The position numbers were made by a program, and so were the translations under genes. From Molanna angustata (lineage: Eukaryota; Arthropoda; Insecta; Trichoptera; Molannidae): a DNA stretch of 64,000 nucleotides. Shown here piece after piece: positions 36,575 through 49,159 of this stretch (within the stretch, counting starts at the first letter, position 1; every line of letters starts with the position of its first letter). The notes beneath the pieces are model-generated. The model had not been told where the DNA came from, searched no databases, and saw only the letters and a program-made list of their open reading frames with translations. The stretch lies in the NCBI GenBank assembly GCA_963576475.1, contig OY754964.1, positions 52,173,892 through 52,237,891 of the forward strand. The letters are read 5' to 3'.

Positions 36575-36663
36575 ATATTTCTTCGTCAGGCGGTCCTCAT
36601 TAATTCTCCCCATGTGGCCAAACCATCTCAATGTATTCACTTTCATTCTATTGATGACATCTT
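36575..36663 (-). pseudogene. LINE RT fragment (ATGT-tailed family)
   Basis: The minus strand encodes DVINRMKVNTLRWFGHMG and RINEDRLTKK, almost the same as DVITRMKVNTLRWFGHMGRM of the 13485 LINE. Both ends are missing, so this is an internal fragment left by deletion. Confidence 0.75.
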
Positions 36664-37039
36664 ATATATTCTCAAATATAATTATTAAAATAAAACAAGA
36701 TATTTGGTTATTTTTAGCCGCAACCACATTCTTTAAGTTTTCTATAATTGACTCATGATTCTAAATTCCAAATCGAAATATCAAAATAGCCAAAGCCCCA
36801 CACAAGATTAATGATAATTAAAAATACTCTGTGATTTAGAAGCACATTCGATAAATTTATTAGAATTGATTCTTTGACTGTCTCATTTAAAATATATGGT
36901 GTTTAGCAATATAGCATAAATAAATCAATAGTAAATTTATATTTTTTCAAATAGATATCCTAGTGGTGAAAGGTTTATATTAATATAAAGATAAAAATTA
37001 ATATAAAGTGACTTCTTGAGTTTCTTAATATGCGATGAA

Positions 37040-37510
37040 TGATCTTCGCCTTGTATAAATTAAATGGGTCAGTTAAAATAGGATACCTACATTATTTTTT
37101 AACAGATAGAATTAAATTTGTAAATGTAAAGTTAACAAACCATATTATTATGATAAACAATATTAGAATTCAAATGGGTGACGAGTATGTGTACCTTGGT
37201 CACAAGATAAAACTCGGAAAATAAAAACAAACGGCAGAATTACCTACTAGAATAGGTCTGGGTTGGACTGCTTTTGGTAAGCATTTTTTTGAAAACAATG
37301 AATTCCCTCTATATATGAGAAGAAAAATGTAGAAACAACGACCCTAGATTAAAATCCCAATGGGCTGAACACTTGGCCAGACAAGGGGATACTATGTGAG
37401 TATTCAGAATAGTACAGTGGAGACCTTGGACAAATAATAGTAGTGTTGGAAGACCCCTTAAGTGATGGTCTCATACAGCAGTGGAAGGACGAGGGCTAGA
37501 GGATAAGAAG
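37040..37510 (+). pseudogene. RTE-like LINE RT C-terminal relic, deleted
   Basis: First part: DRIKFVNVKLTNHIIMINNI then MGDEYVYLGHKIKLGK, the DEY-x-YLG block that precedes the thumb in RTE-type LINEs, then IGLGWTAFGKHF after a stop. Second part, in other frames: LKSQWAEHLARQGDTM and VGRPLK.WSHTA, resembling the W-GH-xR and GRP-x-RW boxes. The ETW block between them is gone, so an internal deletion has occurred. It is separated from an opposed LINE end (37699) by about 200 bp. Confidence 0.65.
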
Positions 37511-37698
37511 AAAGACAATAATCAAGTATGTAATTAAATTTTACAGAATAAAGTTGTGGTATACGGCTTTACCGTACATACATAGATATACATAGGTAGG
37601 TGTGTACGTATATTGTATTTTCCCGAAGAGACAGTATCTCTTCACGAAACGAACAGTCTGACGTCAGTCCAATATTGGTCAATCAATCGTCCTTTTCC

Positions 37699-38361
37699 TC
37701 ATGACTGAGGATAGCGGCTGTAGTCTGTCGCCACACGTATGGCCCGCCTCCATGCCAATCTGTTTTGGGCTGAACGCAGAGCACCAGTCACCGAAGACCC
37801 CATTGTGGACTTAACCAAATCGCTCCATCTGGTCGGTGAGCGACCACGAGATCTCCGTCCCTCCACGCTGCCCATCACAACAAGCTTCTCGAGGCAGTCT
37901 GGTTTTCTTCTGGCAATGTGTCCAAAGAATTGAAGGATACGTCTGTAACATATCGTCGATAGACGATCCTCAATCCTTAGCTCGTCTAAAATTGACACAT
38001 TGGTTCTTCTGGCTGTCCATGGGATGCGCAGCATACGCCTCCAGCACCACATTTCGAAAGCATCGATCCTCTTTCGCTCTGACTCCCTAAGTGTCCATGT
38101 TTCCACGCCATAATGGAACATCGGGAATATCAGAGCCCTGATGAGTCTAGCCTTCGTAGTTTTCGTAATGGTCCTGTCCTTCCATACTCTTGTGAGCTTT
38201 CCCAGTGCTCCCTTTGCCATGGCGATGCGTCTTTTTACTTCCGCTTCACAACCACCGGTGTCACATAAGTTGGAACCCAGATATGTGAAGTCATGTACTA
38301 TCTCAAGATGGTTTAGAGAGTTTATTGGGGGAAGTTTACATGTACCCATATTGGTACCCAT
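37699..38361 (-). pseudogene. LINE RT C-terminus, 220 codons open
   Basis: The longest believable protein fragment in the window. In order from the N side: HDFTYLGSNLCDTGGCEAEV (YLGS block), RRIAMAKGALGKLTRVWKDR, RALIFPMFHYGVETWTLRES (YG-x-ETW), RIDAFEMWCWRRMLRIPWTA, TNVSILDELRIEDRLS, ILQFFGHIARRKPDCLEKLV and GRRSRGRSPTRWSDLVKST. This is the whole post-palm region of an insect LINE ORF2 with no stop. The catalytic YADD and everything upstream are absent: a 5'-truncated copy. The chosen Met is internal. Being uninterrupted for 660 bp suggests a recent insertion. The sequence is more GC-rich than its neighbours, as LINE coding DNA in this window tends to be. Confidence 0.88.
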
Positions 38362-39539
38362 ACAATAAACACGCTGTCAGTGCTCGCATTACTATATAGA
38401 TATTTAGGTGTTCATTATTTGAAATATATATAGAAATACGGAAATATACTTATTTAAACTAAGAATTATAATTACATTTACTTGTGTTAAAAAAAAACTG
38501 CAATTAAAGATCATTGTGCCAAATTTGAAAAACACCGCAGAAGTTCACATAGTGATCAATTGATACATATCGTGATTTTTGTAAAACTAAGATTAGATAT
38601 TTGATTTACGAAATCCCTTTAATAGAGTTTTGAATATCAACAAAGTCAACATAAACATAATAAAACGGATTCTTTTTTCTTTCCCAATCATGAGATAGTG
38701 TTAGGATTGATCCTTCTGTAAATATTTTACATAATGAGTGAAATGTTTGACTTGATAGATATTTTTTAAAAAAAATATGTGTGGTTAAATAAATGAAGTT
38801 TATATATACCTACTATAATAGTACCTATACAATATTATAGTGTAGGTTCTTTTTATTATTTTTTATTCCTGATGAATACAACTGTGTTTAACAACTTCCT
38901 ACACATGCTATATGATACAGCAAATATAAACAAAGGTTAATAAACTATCGGAAGTTTAAAACATTTTTGTTTCAGAGATTCGGAGAAGTTGATTGTAATT
39001 AAAGCAAGCAATTAATTGTTCGCATCCCACGGTATATAACCAGTGGATATTATACATTCAGCCAACACCAAACTTACCGCTACATATTATTATCAATATA
39101 ATCTACATATCTAACTTAAGTTTGGGCTACAGAGAACACAACCTTATTCTTTGAAATTTAACAATACTGTAGAGCCAATGTCTAATAATACATACATTTT
39201 TTTTAAAAAAATACTCCTAAAATTTGAGAGCACCAAGAAAATAAAGTAGTAGGTTGATAAAATTAAATTTAATATAAAAATACATTTAAATTTTCATAAT
39301 ACTTTCATATTTGTATGTACTGTTTTGTATTCATTTCTTTATTTTCATTTTATTTTATTGGCACCTATATTTCTTTTTTTTTTCTATTTTATAAGAAGGG
39401 TGCATTTTTCTATAGTGTTTATTTAAGATGATGTTGTACATATTACATCTTCGTTTAACTTTTTTATGAAAATATTTTTTTAACTAAGTTAATTCTTAAT
39501 AAATAAATTTTGATAATTGCTTGTTTAGCTTTTACTTAA

Positions 39540-40056
39540 ACCGACTTCAAAATTAATTTATGTCAAGATAGAAAAATGTGGTGTTTGATTCTCTGATGGT
39601 TAGAATTTAGAATGTATGTAGTAATAATGTCTTTAATACAATTCACGTGAACAATATTAAGGAAACCTTCGCAAATCGACGACTTTTGTGATTTCTCATG
39701 ATTCCCATCATCATATCTCTTGGTTTAGTTCAGATGGAACCACTCCATAAGTAATCCATTTGTAATGGAAAAGGAATCATCGAATTCGGACGATGTAGTA
39801 TAGAATTAACGAAGATTTTGCACTTTTCAATTATTGATGATTTCGTCATTGATGCAATTATCAGATCTTGACCAAATTGAAATGAGACTATTCGGAAGAT
39901 ACCTCCTTTCTAATGAAAAAAGATTCATCGTAATTGGACTACGTGGTAAAAAGTTACCGTTGAACTTATAGAAAAAAATAAGTTTAACATTGTACCCGTT
40001 TTACATAAAAATTAAAAAAAAACAGAAAATAAAATAAATTTAGTTTTGGAAGTCGG
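39540..40056. mobile_element. TTAA-flanked inverted-repeat element
   Basis: CCGACTTCAAAA at the left is matched by TTTTGGAAGTCGG at the right, and TTAA stands directly outside both ends (39536-39539 and 40057-40060), with one extra A on the left. About 517 bp, no ORF. TTAA duplications are the mark of piggyBac-type transposons, so a piggyBac-like MITE is a reasonable guess; the short inverted repeat alone does not prove it. Confidence 0.6.
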
Positions 40057-40159
40057 TTAAAAAATGAAAGTAACATTATGAAAGAATTTGGCAATGTTAT
40101 GTACAAAACGAGTGGGTTGTGGCCAACACTAAACTCTCCACACCACAAATATTGACAAT

Positions 40160-43100
40160 GAAATATTTTATTCATTCTAAATTTTACTACCAAGAATATA
40201 AATTTTCTAACGATAGTATATTTTCATGTTAAGATAGACAAACTATTAATGCAGTATGGTGAAGAATTCTAATGTTGTATGAAATATTTTAATAAAAGCA
40301 GATAAATTTTGTTTTAAAGGACGTTAGAGCATTTTGACAATTTTGACACGTAATATCATATGAAGAAATTTTTGTTATTTATGAAAAGCTAATCAGTTCG
40401 ATGTTCAAGCTCTTTACATTATAACATGAAATCAAATTACTGAACTTTTCCATACATAAGAAATTTATTTTATTATATACATTTTTATTCATACTAAATT
40501 TTACTACCAGGAAAATAAATTTCTATCGACAGTATATTTTTATGTTAAGATAGACAAACTATTATTGCAGTATGGTGTAGAATGCTTATGTTGTATGAAA
40601 TATTTTAATAAAAGCAGATAAATTTTGTTTTAAAGGACGCGAAAGCATTTTCCAAATTTTGACAGGTGATATCATATGAAGAAATTTTTTGTTATTTATG
40701 GAAAGCTAATCAGTTCTATGTTCAAGCTCTTAACATTATAACATGAAATCAAATTACTGAACTTTTCCATACATAGAAATTTATCTAATTACATTTTTAT
40801 TCATACTAAATGTTACTACCAGGAATATAAATTTTCTTCCGATAGTATATTTTTATGTTAAGATAGACAAACTATTAATGCAGTATAGTGAAGAATGCTT
40901 ATGTTGTATGAAATATTTTAAAAAAAGCAGATAAATTTTGTTTTAAAGAACGCGAGAGCATTTTTCAAATTTTGACAGGTGATATCATATGAAGAATTTT
41001 TTTGTTATTTATGGAAAGCTAATCAGTTCTATGTTCAAGCTCTTTACATTATATCATGAAATCAAATTACTACACGTTTCCATACATAGAAATTTATCTA
41101 ATTACATTTTTATTCATACTAAATGTTACTATCAGGAATATAAATTTTCTTCCGATAGTATATTTTTATGTTAAGATAAACAAACTATTAATGCAGTATA
41201 GTGAAGAATGTTTATGTTGTATGAAATATTTTAAAAAAAGCAGATAAATTTTGTTTTAAAGAACGCGAGAGCATTTTCAAAATTTTGACACGTGATATTA
41301 TATGAAGATTTTTTTTGTTATTTATGGAAAGCTAATCAGTTCTATGTTCAAGCTCTTTACATTATAACATTAAAACCAAATTACTGAACTTTTCCATACA
41401 TAGAAATTTATCTAATTACATTATTATTCATACTAAATGTTACTATCAGGAATATAAATTTTCTTCCGATAGTATATTTTTATGTTAAGATAGACAAACT
41501 ATTAATGCAGTATAGTGAAGAATGCTTATGTTGTATGAAATATTTTAAAAAAAGCAGATAAATTTTGTTATAAAGAACGCGAGAGCATTTTTCAAATTTT
41601 GACAGGTGATATCATATGAAGAATTTTTTTGTTATTTATGGAAAGCTAATCAGTTCTATGTTCAAGCTCTTTACATTATATCATGAAATCAAATTACTAC
41701 ACGTTTCCATACATAGAAATTTATCTAATTACATTTTTATTCATACTAAATGTTACTATCAGGAATATAAATTTTCTTCCGATAGTATATTTTTATGTTA
41801 AGATAGACAAACTATTAATGCAGTATAGTGAAGAATGCTTACGTTGTATGAAATATTTTAAAAAAAGCAGATAAATTTTGTTTTAAAGAACGCGAGAGCA
41901 TTTTTCAAATTTTGACAGGTGATATCATATGAAGAATTTTTTTGTTATTTATGGAAAGCTAATCAGTTCGTTGTTCAAGCTCTTTACATTATATCATGAA
42001 ATCAAATTACTACACGTTTCCATACATAGAAATTTATCTAATTACATTTTTATTCATACTAAATGTTACTATCAGGAATATAAATTTTCTTCCGATAGTA
42101 TATTTTTATGTTATGATAAACAAACTATTAATGCAGTATAGTGAAGAATGCTTATGTTGTATGAAATATTTTAAAAAAAGCAGATAAATTTTGTTTTAAA
42201 GAACGCGAGAGCATTTTCAAAATTTTGACACGTGATATTATATGAAGATTTTTTTTGTTATTTATGGAAAACTAATCAGTTCTATGTTCAAGCTCTTTAC
42301 ATTATAACATGAAATCAAATTACTGAACTTTTCCATACATAGAAATTTATCTAATTACATTATTATTCATACTAAATGTTACTATCAGGAATATAAATTT
42401 TCTTCCGATAGTATATTTTTATGATAAGATAGACAAACTTTTAATGCAGTATGGTGTAGAATGCTTATGTTGTATGAAATATTTTAAAAAAAGCAGATAA
42501 ATTTTGTTCTAAAGAACGCGAGAGCATTTTCCAAATTTTGACAGGTGATATCATATGAAGATTTTTTTTGTTATTTATGGAAAGCTAATCAGTTCTATGT
42601 TCAAGCTCTTTACATTATAACATGAAATCAAATTACTGAACTTTTCCATACAAAGAAATTTATCTAATTACATTTTTATTCATACTAAATGTTACTACCA
42701 GGAATATAAATTTTCTTCCGATAGTATATTTTTATGTTAAGATAAACAAAATATTAATGCAGTATAGTGAAGAATGCTTATGTTGTATGAAATATTTTAA
42801 AAAAAGCAGATAAATTTTGTTTTAAAGAACGCGAGAGCATTTTCAAAATTTTGACACGTGATATTATATGAAGATTTTTTTTTGTTATTTATGGAAAGCT
42901 AATCAGTTCTATGTTCAAGCTCTTTACATTATAACATGAAATCAAATTACTGAACTTTTCCATACATAGAAATTTATCTAATTACATTATTATTCATACT
43001 AAATGTTACTATCAGGAATATCAATTTTCTTCCGATAGTATATTTTTATGTTAAGATAAACAAACTATTAATGCAGTATAGTGAAGAATGCTTATGTTGT

Positions 43101-43560
43101 ATGAAATATTTTAAAAAAAGCAGATAAATTTTGTTCTAAAGAACGCGAGAGCATTTTCCAAATTTTGACAGGTGATATCATATGAAGATTTTTTTTGTTA
43201 TTTATGGAAAGCTAATCAGTTCTATGTTCAAGCTCTTTACATTATAACATGAAATCAAATTACTAAACGTTTCCATACATAGAAATTTATCTAATTACAT
43301 TTTTATTCATACTAAATGTTACTACCAGGAATATAAATTTTCTTCCGATAGTATATTTTTATGTTAAGATAGACAAACTATTAATGCAGTATAGTGAAGA
43401 CTGCTTATGTTGTATGAAATATTTTAAAAAAAGCAGATAAATTTTGTTTCAAAGAGCGTTAGAGCATTTTGACAATGTTTACACGTGATATCATATGAAG
43501 AAATTATATGATATCTATGAAAAGCTAATCAGTTCTAAGTTCAAGCTATTAATATTCTTC
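40160..43560. repeat. Satellite array 1, ~313 bp unit, about 10-11 copies
   Basis: GATATCATATGAAG (or GATATTATATGAAG) recurs at roughly 310-320 bp steps from about 40351 to 43486. Each unit has GGAAAGCTAATCAGTTCTATG, TCCGATAGTATATTTTTATG and AAGCAGATAAATTTTG. Central copies are near-identical; the first and last are clearly more diverged. Repeated 61-70 codon frames in the units are by-products and carry no domain. Confidence 0.95.
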
Positions 43561-44290
43561 TATCAATATGAAATCAATGAACTGATCATTGCCAAATATA
43601 AAAAAATTCTCTTGTTACATATAAGTTTCATACAAATATCCATTAAATAAAATATAATTTTTGAAACCGTTGAATATTTTTCTTTTAACATTGACCAACT
43701 TTGAATACAATTTTATGAAGATTCTTGGTGTTGTATAAATAGTTGAAACCAAATTAGAATATCTCTAATTTCCAGGTCGTGAGAGCATTTTTTCAGTTTT
43801 AATAGATGAAATCATAAAGAAACATTGGGAAAAAATGAACCGTTGTCTATGGAAAACTAATCAGCTCTAAGTTTATGGACTTAACACATGTGATATCAAT
43901 ATGAAGTCAATCGGACTTATAGTTTGGGCTGCAGAGAGGACACAAAAAAAAAACAACGTAAATGATGAATTCATAGAGAAGAAATCAAAAGTTGTCTATG
44001 GAAAACTAATCAGCTCTAGGTCTTTGCACTTTACACATATGATGTTAATATGAAGTCGATCAGACTTATAGTTTGGGCTGTAGAGAGGACACAAAAAAGA
44101 TAAATGCTACGGCGTACGGCGTACGGCGTACGGCGTACAGCGTATACGCCATACACACAAACACATCACGACGAAACTCATAGTGTGCATTCTCTACATG
44201 ATACCCATTGAGAAATTGATGTAAAAAAAATACGCTTAAATTTTGCGAAATCATGACTCTCCCCTATTCCATAGTGTGGAGAGTAATATT
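43560..44290. repeat. 3' block of family D element, first copy
   Basis: Diverged single units of the satellite (GAAAACTAATCAGCTCTAAG, GACTTATAGTTTGGGCTGCA) lead to a 7 bp tandem repeat and the terminal GTGTGGAGAGT. The whole block recurs at 46127-46858 (offset 2,567) with only a few differences (for example 43756 versus 46323). Confidence 0.85.
44104..44142. repeat. GGCGTAC heptamer tandem repeat (copy at 46671-46709)
   Basis: TACGGCGTACGGCGTACGGC continues for four units, then AGCGTATACGCC. It lies in the subterminal part of the family D element; the small relative at 61691 has a CACATAGCACACTG repeat at the same place, so this position is prone to tandem growth. Confidence 0.85.
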
Positions 44291-44334
44291 CCATAGTGTG
44301 GAGAGTAATAATAATAAACTGTTTTTTCTAGTAT

Positions 44335-46130
44335 ATAATTTTTCTTCCGATAGTATATTTTTATGATAAGATAGACAAACTTTTAATGCAGTATGGTGTA
44401 GAATGCTTATGTTGTATGAAATATTTTAAAAAAAGCAGATAAATTTTGTTCTAAAGAACGCGAGAGCATTTTCCAAATTTTGACAGGTGATATCATATGA
44501 AGATTTTTTTTGTTATTTATGGAAAGCTAATCAGTTCTATGTTCAAGCTCTTTACATTATAACATGAAATCAAATTACTGAACTTTTCCATACATAGAAA
44601 TTTATCTAATTACATTTTTATTCATACTAAATGTTACTACCAGGAATATAAATTTTCTTCCGATAGTATATTTTTATGTTAAGATAAACAAAATATTAAT
44701 GCAGTATAGTGAAGAATGCTTATGTTGTATGAAATATTTTAAAAAAAGCAGATAAATTTTGTTTTAAAGAACGCGAGAGCATTTTCAAAATTTTGACACG
44801 TGATATTATATGAAGATTTTTTTTGTTATTTATGGAAAGCTAATCAGTTCTATGTTCAAGCTCTTTACATTATAACATGAAATCAAATTACTGAACTTTT
44901 CCATACATAGAAATTTATCTAATTACATTATTATTCATACTAAATGTTACTATCAGGAATATAAATTTTCTTCCGATAGTATATTTTTATGATAAGATAG
45001 ACAAACTTTTAATGCAGTATGGTGTAGAATGCTTATGTTGTATGAAATATTTTAAAAAAAGCAGATAAATTTTGTTCTAAAGAACGCGAGAGCATTTTCC
45101 AAATTTTGACAGGTGATATCATATGAAGATTTTTTTTGTTATTTATGGAAAGCTAATCAGTTCTATGTTCAAGCTCTTTACATTATAACATGAAATCAAA
45201 TTACTGAACTTTTCCATACATAGAAATTTATCTAATTACATTATTATTCATACTAAATGTTACTATCAGGAATATAAATTTTCTTCCGATAGTATATTTT
45301 TATGTTATGATAAACAAACTATTAATGCAGTATAGTGAAGAATGCTTATGTTGTATGAAATATTTTAAAAAAAGCAGATAAATTTTGTTTTAAAGAACGC
45401 GAGAGCATTTTCAAAATTTTGACACGTGATATTATATGAAGATTTTTTTTGTTATTTATGGAAAACTAATCAGTTCTATGTTCAAGCTCTTTACATTATA
45501 ACATGAAATCAAATTACTGAACTTTTCCATACATAGAAATTTATCTAATTACATTATTATTCATACTAAATGTTACTATCAGGAATATAAATTTTCTTCC
45601 GATAGTATATTTTTATGATAAGATAGACAAACTTTTAATGCAGTATGGTGTAGAATGCTTATGTTGTATGAAATATTTTAAAAAAAGCAGATAAATTTTG
45701 TTCTAAAGAACGCGAGAGCATTTTCCAAATTTTGACAGGTGATATCATATGAAGATTTTTTTTGTTATTTATGGAAAGCTAATCAGTTCTATGTTCAAGC
45801 TCTTTACATTATAACATGAAATCAAATTACTAAACGTTTCCATACATAGAAATTTATCTAATTACATTTTTATTCATACTAAATGTTACTACCAGGAATA
45901 TAAATTTTCTTCCGATAGTATATTTTTATGTTAAGATAGACAAACTATTAATGCAGTATAGTGAAGACTGCTTATGTTGTATGAAATATTTTAAAAAAAG
46001 CAGATAAATTTTGTTTCAAAGAGCGTTAGAGCATTTTGACAATGTTTACACGTGATATCATATGAAGAAATTATATGATATCTATGAAAAGCTAATCAGT
46101 TCTAAGTTCAAGCTATTAATATTCTTCTAT
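44335..46130. repeat. Satellite array 2, ~313 bp unit, about 6 copies
   Basis: Starts mid-unit at TTTCTTCCGATAGTATA directly after the doubled 3' terminus of the first block. Unit variants (ATGATAAGATAGAC with GTATGGTGTAG; ATGTTATGATAAAC; ATGTTAAGATAAAC) occur in an order that overlaps the end of array 1, as expected if array 2 arose by duplication of a multi-unit block. Confidence 0.92.
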
Positions 46131-46858
46131 CAATATGAAATCAATGAACTGATCATTGCCAAATATAAAAAAATTCTCTTGTTACATATAAGTTTCATAC
46201 AAATATCCATTAAATAAAATATAATTTTTGAAACCGTTGAATATTTTTCTTTTAACATTGACCAACTTTGAATACAATTTTATGAAGATTCTTGGTGTTG
46301 TATAAATAGTTGAAACCAAATTAAAATATCTCTAATTTCCAGGTCGTGAGAGCATTTTTTCAGTTTTAATAGATGAAATCATAAAGAAACATTGGGAAAA
46401 AATTAACCGTTGTCTATGGAAAACTAATCAGCTCTAAGTTTATGGACTTAACACATGTGATATCAATATGAAGTCAATCGGACTTATAGTTTGGGCTGCA
46501 GAGAGGACACAAAAAAAAAACAACGTAAATGATGAATTCATAGAGAAGAAATCAAAAGTTGTCTATGGAAAACTAATCAGCTCTAGGTCTTTGCACTTTA
46601 CACATATGATGTTAATATGAAGTCGATCAGACTTATAGTTTGGGCTGTAGAGAGGACACAAAAAAGATAAATGCTACGGCGTACGGCGTACGGCGTACGG
46701 CGTACAGCGTATACGCCATACACACAAACACATCACGACGAAACTCATAGTGTGCATTCTCTACATGATACCCATTGAGAAATTGATGTAAAAAAAATAC
46801 GCTTAAATTTTGCGAAATCATGACTCTCCCCTATTCCATAGTGTGGAGAGTAAAAATG
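46127..46858. repeat. 3' block of family D element, second copy
   Basis: Near-identical repeat of 43560-44290 ending at GTGTGGAGAGTAAAAATG. Here the terminal repeat is single, while the first copy has it doubled in a 22 bp direct repeat. Confidence 0.85.
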
Positions 46859-48645
46859 ATGATGGCATAATACGGATGATGTGAAACAATGGAGATAGTA
46901 TTTACGTAAAAAGTTCATTATACGATTGAATAATTTCACTAAATGTAAGTTTTTCGTAGATTTGTACATTCGCTATTAAAATGAGATTAATGAACGCAGT
47001 GGAGGTATCCGGAAGAACCGAATGAGACGAAATTTAATGAAAACAAATAGGTATGTACATTCAGAAATGTTTTGAACCACAGACCAATAAATATATAGAC
47101 ATGAAATAAGCAAAATTTCTTGGTACACACGGTTTGACTGTGCCAACAAAATTTGGTGGCAATCAATATAAAATATTTAAATATTTTCGGAACGGCTCGG
47201 AATGAAAACTGAAACAGTACTCAACACTAATATTTATTAAAATTTCGTAAAACAAATACTTTTACTGCTATATAAATGTGTCATTAATATCAGATTTATT
47301 ATTAAACATTGAATGTGGGATACATCTCTTCCACCTCACTTTGCTTACTAATCCACTGTATTTAAGTCGAAGCTTATGTATGTCGGCTCTGTATATTCTT
47401 TATTCCGTGTTTGAACACAGTAAAAATTTTATACAAAAATGAACAATAGTCAATAGGTTGGTATTATAAGTAGGCTCAGTACGAGATTAAAAATAGTATG
47501 ATGTATTATCTATTTGGGAAAATTTTATAGGTAGGTATATTATTTTTTATGCCTAAAATATTTTCCATTTTTAAAAACACAAACGAAACGTGTATAGATT
47601 GCTTATTATGAAAAAAATATGGCCACCTCATTACACACTTTAAACAGTGTGCATTTTCTTAAGATACATAATATTTACAGGAAGGATTATGAAGAATCAT
47701 AAAACTTTTGTCACACATATCATGGCTACTCACAGACAAAAATGATGTGCAAGAATATTTGCTACGATTTTAATTTTTATATGCCCTAACTTGTTTCCTA
47801 ATTTTTGTTTGTTTATTTTATTTATTTTCCAAAGTTAATTGTGCTTGTTGACTGCTTGTATTATCTGAGTTAGTAAATTAAATTATATTTATTTTCTGTT
47901 CTTCTCTCCTGATTCTGCTGTATTATTTTTACTATTATTTTTGTGTAGGAATTTTATCACTACATCCTTTTTTAGTTACACAACATACATAGTTTTATTC
48001 TGAATTAATTAATATTTATATACTACTAGGTCGAGTATTAAAATTTAATTAACATAAACAAACTGTTTACAGCAAGGAGGGATTTGAAAAAAACAGAAGA
48101 AACATCCTTCAAGAACTATTTCAAAAACATGATTTGTTAATTTCGTCTTTTAAAAATTTACAATATTTAAATACCTACTAATTCATGTTTACAACCTTTG
48201 CTGTAAACCAATGAGGCTCTTAATGTCGCTATGTGTCCATTTCAGAAAGAGGACATAAATCTCTCAAGGGTGGGTGGAGAGGGTTGGTGTTGGTATGGGA
48301 GGAAAGGGGGGGGGAGAAGCCGAAAAAACTCTGTGAAAACTAATTGGATATTTTAAATAGACAAAATTCATTTTATAGACAGGAACTGCGTTAATAGAGA
48401 CAAATATCTCTGCCAGCGAATTCGTGATGTCAAGTTATTTTGTGACGGAGAGACGAAACATGTGGAGAGACCGCTAACCAATACCTACTGTCACAAAAAA
48501 AATCACGGAGTAACTACAAGTAAAAATGTTGAATTTACGGAGAGACAAGAAGAAATGGAATTCCATGAGTGGAAGCAAGATAACTATATATTTGATACCT
48601 TCAAACCTTGCCCAATCATATCTAACCATACCGTATTTAACCCAA
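46852..48645. other. No recognised gene or repeat (1.8 kb)
   Basis: AT-rich sequence with stops in all frames. A short G-rich spot (GGAAAGGGGGGGGG, about 48302) is the only compositional outlier. It ends at the telomere-type tract. Confidence 0.5.
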
Positions 48646-48738
48646 CCTAACCTAACCTAACCTAACCTAACCTAACCTAACCTAACCTAACCTAACCTAA
48701 CCTAACCTAACCTAACCTAACCTAACCTAACCTAACCT
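48646..48738 (-). repeat. Interstitial telomeric repeat (TTAGG)n, ~18 units
   Basis: The plus strand is CCTAA repeated without error for about 93 bases, preceded by degenerate forms (CTAACCATA, TTAACCCAACC) and followed by CTTTGTATCG. TTAGG is the canonical insect telomere unit. It is flanked by ordinary sequence on both sides, so it is internal in this window. Confidence 0.95.
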
Positions 48739-48924
48739 TTGTATCGTTGTTTTCAATACCGGTTATGATAAAATATAGTTACGCATAGCAAAAATCTATT
48801 TATAATCATTAAAAAATATAAATAATCAATAATCCTTTTCTAAAATAAAAATAAAACAGCCAACTTATATAATTTATTTAATTTAAATATAATAAATACT
48901 TTATTCCATCCTGAGTTTATTGCC

Positions 48925-49085
48925 ATGTAGCGATTTCTACCGATTATTCAGTGTATCCAGCCCAGAGAGGCAACATTTACGTGAGAAATGGAATAAAATA
49001 AATAACAATAATTATGAACACTTCCCTGCACCTTGTGCAAGTGGCGAGTTTATTGCCGTATGGCAATTAACTCTAAATGTATTGG
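48925..49085. mobile_element. SINE-like family B pieces in changed order
   Basis: ACCGATTATTCAGTGTATCC and AGAGAGGCAACATTTACGTG come first, then TGCAAGTGGCGAGTTTATTG. In the copy at 1248 these blocks are in the opposite order. Two adjacent partial copies, or a rearranged one. Confidence 0.5.
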
Positions 49086-49159
49086 CCCATGGTGATCGAA
49101 TCGAGGATCGTTTTTATTAATAGATAATTCAATAGATAATCGAAGTACCTCGTTTTACT

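Larger units (their letters stand above)
40105..46851. mobile_element. Satellite-bearing transposon (family D), array inside element ends
   Basis: The left end shares AAAACGAGTGGGTTGTGGCC and ACTAAACTC with the small element at 61691. The left inverted repeat ACTCTCCACAC (40133-40143) is matched by GTGTGGAGAGT at 46841-46851, and by two more copies at 44274-44284 and 44296-44306. Between lie two arrays of a ~313 bp unit and two near-identical 3' blocks. So a tandem satellite sits within a transposon and a 2,567 bp piece including the 3' end has been duplicated. No transposase or helicase ORF is present. Class uncertain; short inverted repeats plus internal tandem repeats resemble Helentron-type elements. 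Confidence 0.65.

Noticed and set aside
40989..42187. Repeated 61-70 codon ORFs as a conserved gene family
   Set aside because: They are the same frame in successive satellite units; conservation follows from the array, and substitutions and indels break the frame in most units.
48646..48738. A true telomere end
   Set aside because: Ordinary sequence including repeats continues for more than 15 kb on the right and 48 kb on the left.
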